A stretch of 64,000 nucleotides of DNA from Nematostella vectensis (lineage: Eukaryota > Cnidaria > Anthozoa > Actiniaria > Edwardsiidae). Below, piece after piece: positions 26,165 to 39,223 of this stretch. The translations under genes and the position numbers were made by a program. The notes below the pieces were generated by a model that saw only the letters and a program-made list of their open reading frames with translations, searched no databases and was not told the DNA's origin. Every line of letters starts with the position of its first letter. Position 1 is the stretch's first letter. Where the stretch lies: the NCBI RefSeq assembly GCF_932526225.1, contig NC_064036.1, forward strand, positions 2,791,501 to 2,855,500. Reading direction: 5' to 3'.

Positions 26165-26422
26165 AACCTCAGATCAAATGCCGCTAATCTCCTGGTAGTC
26201 CCAAGACTAGATGCAAAACCCTAGGAGAACTATGGAACAAAATGCCTAGTATCATCAGGTAGATAAAAGGACTAACCACTTTTAAACAAGCGCTCATGAC
26301 GTATCTGTTCCGCCTAGCCTACAATGTTTAATATTTCATTTTTATGTAACCTTTTTGTTCCCTTTGATTATTTTTATTCTTTTTATTTAGCGCTTTAGAA
26401 TATGTATCCACACTTTTAGCGC
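26165..26422 (+). pseudogene. Decayed LINE 3' end
   Basis: Translation in broken frame gives RSNAANLLVVPRLDAKP, LWNKMPSIIR and TTFKQALMTYLFRLAYN, the usual final segments of L2/CR1-like LINE polymerases (LWN-P, F-K-LK-x-L-x). In-frame stops are present. It runs directly into a (TTA)n tail, as expected for a LINE 3' end. Confidence 0.65.
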
Positions 26423-28585
<2,163 letters not shown>

Positions 28586-29863
28586 AGGGTACAAAATGCA
28601 GGTTGCAGGTCGGTGCAGGTTGGAAGCAGGTTGAGTACAAAATGCAGGTCGGGTGATTTCACTGGGTTTTTTTTTATTCCTCTATTTCATTCAATTTCTA
28701 CGGCTCACGTGACACTCAGATTCTCTTTTATAACTAAGCATAATCAATCCCGTGACTTTGCTGCACATCAACCAAACTTGGGTCAATTAATGTATAACGG
28801 TAGATGGACAATTGAAAAAAAATTGTATAGGTGGTTGCGTCACAGATCATGTGACCGTGGGAAAACTACGAATATCTCGCCAGTGATTTGCTGCTCATCA
28901 ACCAAAAATAAACTATATTAGATAAATGGTTCACTTTCTATTATATAGCTTTTTTTAATAAGTCCAATGGACAGAAGGGGCGGATCTAGACATTTTCGAA
29001 GGGGAGGAAGGGGGGTGCACCGGTATGTTAAACATGTAACGGAGGAAAATTCATGGTTTTACATTGTTATACAATTTTTACTGTACATTACTTGACCCAA
29101 GTTTGCTTGATTTGCAGCAAATCGCTGGCAAGATATTCGTATTATTCCCAAGGTCACGTAATTGCTTAGTAATAAACAAGAATCTAAGTATTCAATATTT
29201 TAACGCGCCACGTGAGCCGTAGAAATTGAATTAACCCTTTGGTGCCTGCCCTAAAATGGGCCATTTTTTGTGTCTCTCATTGTAAAATATCCTGCCACTT
29301 CTGCTTTTATCCAATTTGCTTGTGCTATATGTCTATGGAAAGCTTACAAAATGGGCTACACATTGGTCCCCTCATTTTTAATTTTTTCACCATTTACTAC
29401 TTATTTTTTGTATTAATTTATGCTAATTAAGGTGTTACGTAATATACTATTCACAAGAAAATATCACATTATACACTTGAAATCAAGTCAATCAAAAAAT
29501 GTTGAAAACAAAATTGTTCCCTATCATATAATACACACTTGCTATAAATTCTAGCCTAATGCACAAAAAGAAGAGAAAGTTACAGCAGAAAAGCTTACCA
29601 TATGTAAATTATGCAATTTAGGGGACAGGTAATAAAAATTTTTTTTTTTTCTGAATTTATCAACAATATTTAAAATAAGAACACTATATCATGGTTCAAT
29701 AGTGTCTTTTATACACTTATAATCAGCTTTGTGTTATTCTGCCTAGCATTTCTTGCTTACAATTTCTAGTATTCACTAAATAAATTATGAAAAACAAAAA
29801 AAAGTAATGAAATACTCACTGTACACAGCATTGTCCTTGCAAACTATAGATAACTAAACACTC

Positions 29864-32800
29864 TTACTCATGGAACTCCTTGCTGTGCCATATTTTAAAA
29901 CAGTCCTGGGTGCTGGTGAGGTGCAGGTCTGCCTGGCATTGTGGTGCTTCGCAGTAGGTCCTGACCTTTAGTTCCTTTCCCGTGGTTGCATAACAAACCT
30001 TACAGTTTCTCTTCACATCCGACATCATTGGCATGTGGACAGTCTCAAACTGGTTAGGTGCCCTAGTTGGTGGCTTGTGGGCAGGTGGGGGACCAAACTC
30101 TTCTAAGCCTACCAGCTGTATCACTAGTTCTTCTCTAAACTCAGCAACTGAATACTTCTTCGGGCGATAAAGTGCTGTGTTGTCAGGGTTCTGGGCACAG
30201 TGAAGCTGGAAAAGAATATAGCTATTTACAACAGCTATATCAATCATGTGGAAGAAGAGGACTTTCCATCATCTTCTGCACTTTGAGAGAGCGTTGTTCT
30301 TTGTCATCAGCTGGTCAGATCTGTCCACACCATTCATATAGCTGTTGTAGTTGTTGATGGCCATCGGCTGCCTCACTTCGATGTTCGTCCACTGTTCTCT
30401 GGATTTCCCTTTCTTGAAACAATTACATAATCATTGGCACATTCAATGGAGGATAAGATAGTGACTGGTCTGTTATCCTTCCACTGCTGTGCCAAGCAAA
30501 CACCATCTCTGCGCCATCTCATACTTCCTCGCTCTTGCTTCCCCGCCCACTTTCTGCCATTCTTCATCTCCTCTGGAAACCCCCTTCTATTTTCAGCCGC
30601 AGTGCCAGTAGCTGGTGTCTTCACAAGGAAAAGATCCTTTATAGGTGTCACTGATGTGCAAAAGTTATCACAATACAGATGGTATCCTTGATTGAGTAGG
30701 GGTGATAATAACTTCATGACCACATCATATGCAAGTCCATTAGTACTTGGGGCATTCGTCAAAGTCATAAGTGTAACCGTTTGTACTGTCTGCCAGAACC
30801 CACAACTTAAGTCCCCATTTCGTTGGTTTGTTCTTTATATACTGCCTCATACCTGAACGATGCTTACTCTTTACCATTCTTTCATCTATTGCAACATTCT
30901 GGAAAGGCTGGTATAATGCCTTGCACCTCTCCTTGAAATGGTCAAGGAAACTGCGTACTTTCCTCAGCTTGTCATGATCATCCTCTTCAATTGGATTTAC
31001 AACATGTAGCATGGCCATCAAGGCCTTGAAACGGTCACGTGCCATGATTGCCCTTGCCCATAGCCCATGATATAATGTTTTTGTGTTCCAGTATCTGTGG
31101 AATGAGCTTACATTCACAAGACCACAGTACAGAATCAGGGCAATAAGTCGATTGATTTCCTTAGGGTTTTCATTGGCATACGACTGCTTCTGCTCGATGT
31201 TGGCATAGGCATTGGTGTTTGCACTGATTTGCTGAACTAGGTGGGCAGTAAAAAACAGCTGAAAGAAGTCCACCGCACATGTCATGGCTCCTCTCAGTAG
31301 TGGTACTTCTAAATGTAGCCCAGGAATTCTACTCGGAGCAAAATCGTGGAGCTGGTTCACTTGGTCGGCATCTCCATAGCTGTTGTAGGAGGTTGCTTGC
31401 TGTGGCTGGGCAGTAGCCAACTGCCTACGCTGCTGGCCTCTTCCCTGTCCTCTTCTTCGCCCTCCGCCTCGTCCTCTCGCTCGAACAGGTCTCGACGCCG
31501 AAGATGTCGCTTCTTCTCCCACACTCTTTAATCTTTAATCTTTAATAGTTATACTCCTAAAAAACAGTTAAGACTATACTAGGAGTTGAAAAAGAAAATA
31601 CAATATGTAAATACAAAAGAAAAATATAATAATAATAATTATCGGCCATCGGAAAAATAATTTAGGTTAAATTGAAAATGAAGCATAAATATATATTACT
31701 TGAAAATTATTAAAATTAGATATTTGATAAAATTAAATAACTGTTCATTATCATCAATAGAGTGAATGCCATAAATGCATGAAACAGCCAACCAACAAGA
31801 ATCAACCCAAGCGCGAAACAAAGAATCTTTGCCTCACCCTTGAGCCAACTCCCGCTAGTTTGGCAGCCGCTCCATGCATCCATGGCATGCACTCTAAAGA
31901 TCAGAAACTAGTAAAAAATATGTTAATTGTTAATGTAAATGTTAAATAAAATAAATATATCTTTTCATGCATATATATATCAATAGGTATTATTAATTGG
32001 TTTGGACTTTTAATAATAAACTGTCCTTGAACTTAGCTAACGAATCTGGGATTGTAGATAAATTTATACTGTTCCAAGTTCTTATAGTTCTTGGGTAGAA
32101 TGAATATTTATAAGTGTCATTCAATGTTACAAGTTGATGGAAGGGCGCGCAGTTGGGTTGTCTTGAGACTCTTGTGATAGGTGTTACTTCGGGTGGAAAA
32201 GATATACCAACAAGGCCATTGTAGATTTTATAGAACATATGTGCTTGATTTAATTGCCTACGTTGTTCCAAGGATTCCCATCCTAGTGAGTTGATCATAG
32301 GAGAAACACTACTATAGCGTGAGTAATCATTGAAAACAAATCTTGCTGCACGTCGAGGACCCTTCAGGATGAGCCTCCTCATCACCAAAACTAAAATACA
32401 CAGCAGAGAAAATATTAGGTATTTTTGTGATGATCTTATTGGTGTGTTGTAAAAATTATTGTGAAATTACACATGTCGGAATGAAAACATAAAAGCGCAT
32501 TGAAACTATAAATGTCAAAATAAAAACATAAAGGCGAATCGAAATCAGTTTTAGTCATTCAACACTATAAAATATGGATAAAGAGAAGCGTTTTAGCACC
32601 TAGGGTACCGATAAAAATGATTTTCAGGCATTTCTTATGCAAGAATTTCTTCGGCTATATGTTTGTTTTCGTATGATCTTGATAGGTGTGAAGTGCGATT
32701 CCCGGGAAAATCACTTGGCACACATCTAGGTAAAAATATGGCAAAACAAATATATCCAAATCGAATAAATTCAATTTAAATTACTCGGCTAGTAAAATGG

Positions 32801-33089
32801 AATAATAATTTGAAAGAAAAAAGGTAAATAACATCAATTTAGCGAAGTAAACAGCGAGTATTACAAAGCGTCTCTTTTGTTTACGATAAACTTACCTCGT
32901 GTTCGATTCAGCTTCACTTCCTACTTCCATTTCTTGGTCCAACTCGAACTCTTCACCACTAGAAATCCCTCCTACCTCACTGTCCACATTACTCTCTACA
33001 TCGCTCTTTTCATTCATAAGAATTTCTGCAACTTCTTGAGCTGTAAATCGCTGTTGATCGCTACGTGGTCGCTTACTCGAAGACGCCAT
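29864..33089 (-). pseudogene. piggyBac-like transposase, inactivated
   Basis: Cut-and-paste DDE transposase. Exon 1 33089-32896 reads MASSSKRPRSDQQRFTAQEV, then acidic sequence, with donor AG/GTAAGT. Exon 2 starts at 31523 (RG-rich, then the catalytic core). Catalytic Asp candidates are in VAIDERMVKSKHR, in LYCDNFCTS and in NGVDRSDQ. The C-terminus has the Cys-rich finger CKVC, YCEAPQCQADLH, CFKIWH. Lesions: a frameshift with apparent small deletion at about 30755-30770 (after TYDFD), a second frameshift near 30395, and a TGA at 30269-30271 where the family has Trp (RR-W). Termini and TTAA are well kept, so it could still be moved in trans. Confidence 0.88.
31993..32388 (-). pseudogene. 5'-truncated LINE polymerase fragment in the transposase intron
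   Basis: An open stretch of about 130 codons reads GPRRAARFVFNDYSRYSSVS, then LGWESLEQRRQLNQ, LVTLNDTYKYSFYPRTIRTW and NSINLSTIP. These are the C-terminal hallmarks of L2/jockey-like LINE polymerases. No catalytic motifs are left. It lies between transposase exon 1 and exon 2 and has the same orientation. Confidence 0.8.
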
Positions 33090-33393
33090 TTTAGATTTTG
33101 ACCAGAGCAACCATGAAGCAGGGATTATAATCAAAACTATGGCTAGCCAATAAAATCCCTGTATAAAAAACTCTGCAGTCTGATTGGGTATATCTCATTA
33201 GCCATTGTTAAGACTTTACTTTTTGTTTTAAATAATAACAAAAACATTGCTATGACAACGGATACGTCATCGTTCCAGCAAGGGCCGGCACCAAAGGGTT
33301 AAATAGAGAAAGCAAAAAAAAAAAAAAAAAACTTTAAAATCACCCAACCTGCATTTTGTACTCAACCTGCATCTGACCTGCATTTTGTACCCT

Positions 33394-34259
33394 CCGTCAC
33401 AAAAAAATATGCTTCAAATGCATCATAAACAGCTGGGGTCACCCAGGCCTTTCCTTTTTATATGTAATCTTTGTTCCCAGCATTTCCGTAAGCAGTTCAT
33501 TTCTTTCATAGCTCCACTTTTCTTTGAAGACTATAATAATTGAGAACTTCCCATTAAGGGTGTCACATCTTTAATGCCTGAAAGAAAAGAGGGAACATTA
33601 GAACAAAAATGCACAAAAAAGACGACTTAAGGATACCTATCTTTACTAATATGCTCTGGGAACTACAACATCGCTCTAAATGACTGTTTGATTTCATTTC
33701 ATACTATGGAAAATAGTAGTACCCAAATTGACAGTTCAGGATGGAAACACAAAGACAAACTTTACTACTCTATTGATTTAAATATATAAGATATGTCATT
33801 CTGATAATAGACAACTTCGAAAAATAGTTTTGTGATCAGAGAAAGATATTGACCAGAAACGCTCGCGCGCCTAGTTTGTCCGTAATATGGCGTTAGATCC
33901 CCGTCAAAATTCATGTGTCGTATTTTAATCTACACTTCGCAATTTCAACGTTAACTTTTCAATTATAAACTCAACTTTTCGTATTTTGAAGTCGATATTT
34001 CGTATCTGCGTGCTTTGGTTTTCAAGTTTCACGTTTGGATTTATCTATACCGCGTGTCGATTACAACTCCGAATCGTATTTCAAACTCAACTTTCGTATT
34101 TTCAATGGCTAGGCGCGTCACGCAACGCGACATCGTGGATTATCAGTAACTCCAAATCGTATTTCTAGCTACTTATGCATTTTCAATGGCGGCGCGTCAC
34201 TCAACTCGACACCGCGGATTATAAGTAACTCCGAATTATAAGTAACTCCGAATCGTATT
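33394..34259. other. Intergenic with degenerate tandem repeat
   Basis: No gene was recognised. From about 34080 to 34258 there are imperfect copies of a block containing TATTTTCAATGGC, GGCGCGTCAC, GCGACATCGTGGATTAT and AGTAACTCCGAATCGTATTT, spaced about 70-85 bp. Confidence 0.5.
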
Positions 34260-37006
34260 TTAACACATTGACCCCTCAACCGGCCTGTACCGGCTTTGGG
34301 AAGTACCCACAACCCAAAAAATTCATAAATGCAAAATAAACACAACAAGATGAAGATACTCAGGCATCAGTCTAAGGGATAAATGGCAGATCTGTCAACT
34401 CTCCCGGATAAACCGGGAGTCTCCAGGTTTTGCAGCAAATCTCCAGGTCTCCAGGTTTAACGCTAAATCTCCAGGTTAAGTAGTATTCTCGGAGACTTTA
34501 AGTTGTAATTGCCCGAAAACTTCGTAATGATGAATAAAATGTTTTGAAAAACACAACGTGTGAGTTATTTTTTTGCGAATCGTCGAGAAACCGATGCTAG
34601 ACAGGGGATATAAAACTACACATGATGATTGGTTGAGCAGTAGACAAATTATTGACCGTAATAGAATTAGAGAATACATCAGCTGAGTTGATTGGTTAGT
34701 TATAAGCCAAATGTATGCATCGTCTCATAGGTCACGCACGTGGAGTAGTACGCGGGTTTTTTCTCCAAAAGCCAGACACTGTTCCATCTGTAAACATGGC
34801 ACAAGCCATCGATTTCGGTGGCATTCAAATAGAGTTTTTAGGGGCACTTTCTTCGGGATTCATAGGGTTAAGAAACCTAGTGGAGAAAAAGCTGAAAGAT
34901 ATAGCTCCACTTGACGTTCAGACGCAAGCATTTCATTCGCCAGGTGAGTAAAATCGACTATTTTGCGTTGCCAACAAACAGCAATTCGTAAAATTCCCCA
35001 CGTTTTCCACTAGCATTGAACCTTTCCTACACTTTTAGAAAAATAATTGTGTCTTTTGCATTAGCTGGAGCATAAATAAATGATTCCACTGTAATGAAGT
35101 GGATTCAAAAAAAGTTGCTGGAACCAACCGGCCAAAATATATTAATTTTTAAAGTAGGAATTTAATTAGGTCTAGGACAATTCATTCATGGCCGATCAGG
35201 CAATTTCGACTCCTGGGGGAGGGCCTGGAGTTGTCACTTTTTCCGCACAGATCCCCTGCTATATAGACGCCAGTCCTTTTGCTTTATTTCGCTGGGCTGG
35301 CAGATCCACAAAAGGAAATAATTAAATGAAAGAGAGAAGAAAATTTCATTGACCGGTCGGGTCCATGGAGAGTTATTCTTCGAAGATCTGTATACAGGGA
35401 TGCTCCGCCCAGACTTTGGACCTATATAGTGAATTGAAAATGGCGCCTCATTTATTAATAAAACGCAAAAAAGTACCCTTTTTATAAAGTTGAAAACAAA
35501 AAGTTGAAAGCAAAAACACCGTTTTATGGTGAAAATCGCGAATTCGCCATCTTGTATATAGTGAAATCACCGCAAAATTGTAATCCTTTCGTACAGTTCG
35601 AGCATCAAACGGACCCCTTTCGGGCGTAGAATCCTCGTATAGTCAACATGATAGAGTACTCCCCCCCCCTCCTGGCGTCCAATTGCTTTGAAGAAAATCA
35701 ATCTGAACAACAACAGGGGAACGACAACGCGTTCTACTAAATAATTCAACTGCGTAATGGCAGTTTAAATTTCGGATTAGTTTAAATTTGCGATTAGTGC
35801 GCATGCGATATTATATGCCCGAGCGGTCTTTTATTTAATTCTTTTTTCGGACTATAACCCCATGCGCACTGAACACAAAGTTCAAACTCCGAGTACGCAT
35901 TTCTGTCGTCTGAAAAATCACACTGCCAATTTTGTTGGATGGCACGTATAAATACATCCAATTGAATGTGTTCTCCCCCCCCCCCCCCCAGATGTTTAGA
36001 ATGCCTAAACATCTTGGGCCATGATAGCCAATAGCTACTTCGATATTTACACAACAGGTGGATGGACCAGTGATGGACCAGTGGGCGTAGAGCCAATAAG
36101 TACCTATGGCGATGGCGACTGCCTTTTCCGGGCCATTTCTAGAATTTTGACAGGGGAAGAAGATCTTCATGTGAAATTACAAGTGAGGACCTTTATGGAA
36201 CTGTGCTCAAAACACGACAAGTACTTAGACAAGCGGTTCCTGAAGGCATTGACGGGACTTGAAGATGTTGTACAGCAGATGCTAGACAGCAGTTTTAATA
36301 CATCCCCCTCTGTGAGAGGGAAGACGAAGCAAGAATGTCAGAAAGAGGGGTACGAAGCTTGCATAGTGAACACCATTAAGTCGGGGACGTACTGCAATAT
36401 CTGGCATATTTTTGCGCTGTCTAATGTTGTTGGCTGCCAGATTCAGTCAGTTTACCCGGAGGTCGTAGGATCACTGATTGACCGACAGTACTTTTAAAAA
36501 CGGGCGCATCACGTCCGAGGTAGTGCGGTCTCCAATGGTCGCCTCGCTTATGTGGACCCACACAAAGAACGTCAACCTGACAGGTTGGGCTCCTAACCAC
36601 TTCGTTCCACTTTTACCTCCATCTCCGGAACCAGTCCCGACCCCCAAAGCACCAGCATCAAGGCCAGGCACGAAGCGTCCAGCGAGCCCGTCGACTCCTC
36701 CCAAAATGCCCAGCAAAACTGCAATGTATAGAGGCTCCTTAAAGTACCAGTCGAGCTTCTCGTCGAAGTGGACCCAACAGTGGCCTTGTATTGTGAGCGT
36801 CCAAGGAGAACCCACGAAGTTTCGCTGTACAATCTGCGGCAACCGAGAAATTTCCTGTGCAAAACAAGGTGCCAAGGATGTCCGCGAAAACCTCAACACT
36901 ACTATGCACAAAAACAATAATGAGCAGATGAAAAAACAATCTACGTTATTTCAAACATGCGCAGCCGAAAGTAACAAAATTGACAAGGTAAAAAATATAA
37001 TTACTA

Positions 37007-37034
37007 ATAATAATAATAACGATAACGATAATAA

Positions 37035-37072
<38 letters not shown>

Positions 37073-37110
37073 ATAATAAAATTTATAATAATATTAATAA
37101 TAATAAGTTT
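37007..37110. repeat. Compound (AAT)n/(AGT)n microsatellite in the transposase intron
   Basis: Runs of AAT/AAC/GAT triplets, then about 13 AGT units (37035-37072), then AAT again, between the second and third exons of the hAT gene. An open frame reads through as Asn/Ser repeats, but the good donor at 36988 makes it intronic. Confidence 0.85.
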
Positions 37111-38776
37111 TATACAACTCAATCTTTGTCTAACAAAATAAATTGGGTTTCTTTCACTCGTTAGGTAACATCAGCTGAAGTCCAAGTGGTAATGGCCCTT
37201 GTAAAGCACAACATTGCCCTCGCCGCAGCTGATACCTTCAGTAGCTTGTTTCCCAAGATCTTCCCAGATTCAGAGATAGCAAAATGTTACCGGGCTGGAC
37301 GGACGAAATCTACCTGCATCCTAAATAACTAGCCACATTTTAGGAAATGACTAAGGCTTACTATAAATATCTAAATATCTAGTTTATTGCTTTAGCCCTG
37401 TTGTATATATGAATTCACTGATTGCATTTATTAATGCGTAACGTCTTTTTATTGAACAGAAGCGCATTGGTCGAGGGCATGAAATCTTCAGCCGACGACG
37501 GATCCAACGATAATGGCACGCAGAAGATGAACCCGCTTACGGTTAGGATATACGACAGTCAGTTGCAGCGGGTGAAGACAAGCTTCCTCGACATCTGCAT
37601 GACAAGTGGGGGTACAGCTGAGGATATCTTCGCCAGCATAGATGGATGTCTGACATCTCTTGATATTCCTTGGCAAAATTGCGTGGCATTTGGAGGTATT
37701 GTATAGGACGCTAGGCTACATGAGACTATAGTACACGAGGCTGTATCGCAAGCGCTTAGGAGTAAACGGGTGGGGGTTTTAGAGGTTTCACGGTATTTTT
37801 TATATCGCTATATTAATTTAAATTGGCCTGATGTACATGGGCTGGTAGCCTCGGAGGACGGTGTTATGAAACCCCATGTCAATGATAGCCGCGTACGTTT
37901 TTATAATCTGCTTCTGTCACCGTCCTTTTTTAGTTAAACGGGTGTTAATTTGTTGTTGCTTTATCTTTAGTTGATAACGCCAGCGTTAACGTCGGGAAAC
38001 GTAACTCCATCATGACGAGGGGCCAGTCGAAGAACGACGTGGTGTATTTCAGTGGATGTCAGTGCCATGTGGTACACAGCACTGCAATGGAGGCCTCGAC
38101 TGCACTGACAGAAGCAACCGGATTCGACGTCCAAGATCTTATGGTGGATGTGTTTTATTGGTTCGACCAATCAACAAAGCGGAAGGCGAAGCTAGTCGAG
38201 TATGCTCAGTTCTGTGATCAAGAGTATCGTAAGATCCTGAAATATGGAAGTACTAGATGGCTCAGCATGGAGAAAGTGGTAACCCTGCTGCTTAAACAGT
38301 ATCATACACTACGATCCTACTTCCTGTCGGAGGGGGAAAGTGCACCACGCTTCAAGAGGCTTGAAGTAGCCTTCCGAAACCCCATGACAGAGGTCTATCT
38401 CCTGTTTTATCAGGCCGCCTTGCAGATCTTCCTAAACCTCAACCTATTTCTTCAGAGAGACGACCCTCTCATTGGTGCCATTAGCTCGAGCCTTAAACGC
38501 TTCCTCCAGCAGCTGGCGATGAAGTTTATCCCACGAAAGACCGTCCACCAAGCAGCGTCAATGGAAGAGCTCCTGGATGCACCCAAGCATTTGCCAGGTT
38601 GGTGACAAAACCAGATGTCATATTTATATTAGTAATCATAAGACGGCATAAGGTATAATCATAAGGTCCTCAATTATGATCAGAGACAATGTGTTGGATT
38701 TTCACGGTTTCATCTTTCTCTCACTCGAATGAGACCATCAATCTAAATTGGTGGCAACAAGATGCCTGGCGCACTA

Positions 38777-39223
38777 CAGTTAACACCCACATATAAGAAC
38801 ACACAATTTCAGAGGTAAGACTGATTGTATTCTTATTTATAGAATGCTTATTGAAAAATCAGCCTCAGGATGTTCTTAAATGTTCTTAATTATTATTTTT
38901 TTAATTTAGTGATGTACAGCATAAAAAAATGTTGCTAAAAATTTTAAACATGTTTTCGGACATTTATATAAAATTGATGGAACAATAATTAAAAACCTAA
39001 TGTTCAAATAGTCTACTGAAATCAGTAATGAAACAAAACAGTAACCAAGAAGGGTGTATGACTTGTATAGTTCTTATGGTAATTTGTGTACTTTTGACAC
39101 CCTTCCCATTTTATAAGAACATTTTTTTCCAGGCTGATATTGTTCTTATAATAGTGGTGCTTATTTGCCAAATTTCAGCCTGATGTTCTTTATCCATGTG
39201 TTCTTATATGCGGGTGTTAACTG
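38777..39223. mobile_element. 447-bp TA-flanked MITE nested in the hAT intron
   Basis: Left TA then CAGTTAACACCCACATATAA; right end inverted CAGTTAACACCCGCATATAA then TA (39224-39225). The ~25-bp near-perfect terminal repeats with TA duplications point to a Tc1/mariner-type non-autonomous element. It lies in the intron between 38597 and 39389, so it inserted after, or travelled within, the hAT element. Confidence 0.85.

Larger units (their letters stand above)
29231..33302 (-). mobile_element. piggyBac-type transposon with TTAA duplication
   Basis: TTAA (29231-29234) then CCCTTTGGTGCCTGCCCT at the left; AGGGCCGGCACCAAAGGG then TTAA (33299-33302) at the right. The terminal repeats are 18 bp with one mismatch, and TTAA is the piggyBac target site. 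The 4064-bp body encodes a piggyBac-like transposase on the minus strand (29864-33089), now defective. A LINE fragment sits in the transposase intron. The whole element lies inside the fold-back element 28586-33393. Confidence 0.92.
28586..33393. mobile_element. Outer fold-back element, interrupted by a piggyBac insertion
   Basis: Both ends carry AGGGTACAAAATGCAGGT (inverted on the right, to 33393), and each repeats GAGTACAAAATGCAGGT about 45 bp further in. The inverted similarity is long. TTCAATTTCTACGGCTCACG at 28691 is matched by CGTGAGCCGTAGAAATTGAA at 29211, and the ACGAATATCTCGCCAG block (28869) by its inverted copy (29122-29146). Removing the piggyBac element at 29235-33298 leaves a noncoding element of about 740 bp. 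No clear flanking duplication was found. Confidence 0.75.

Noticed and set aside
36485-36500. Programmed +1 frameshift in the OTU domain as an annotation
   Set aside because: The same gene has further stops and a lost splice donor, so an indel in a pseudogene is simpler; kept only as a low-interest question.
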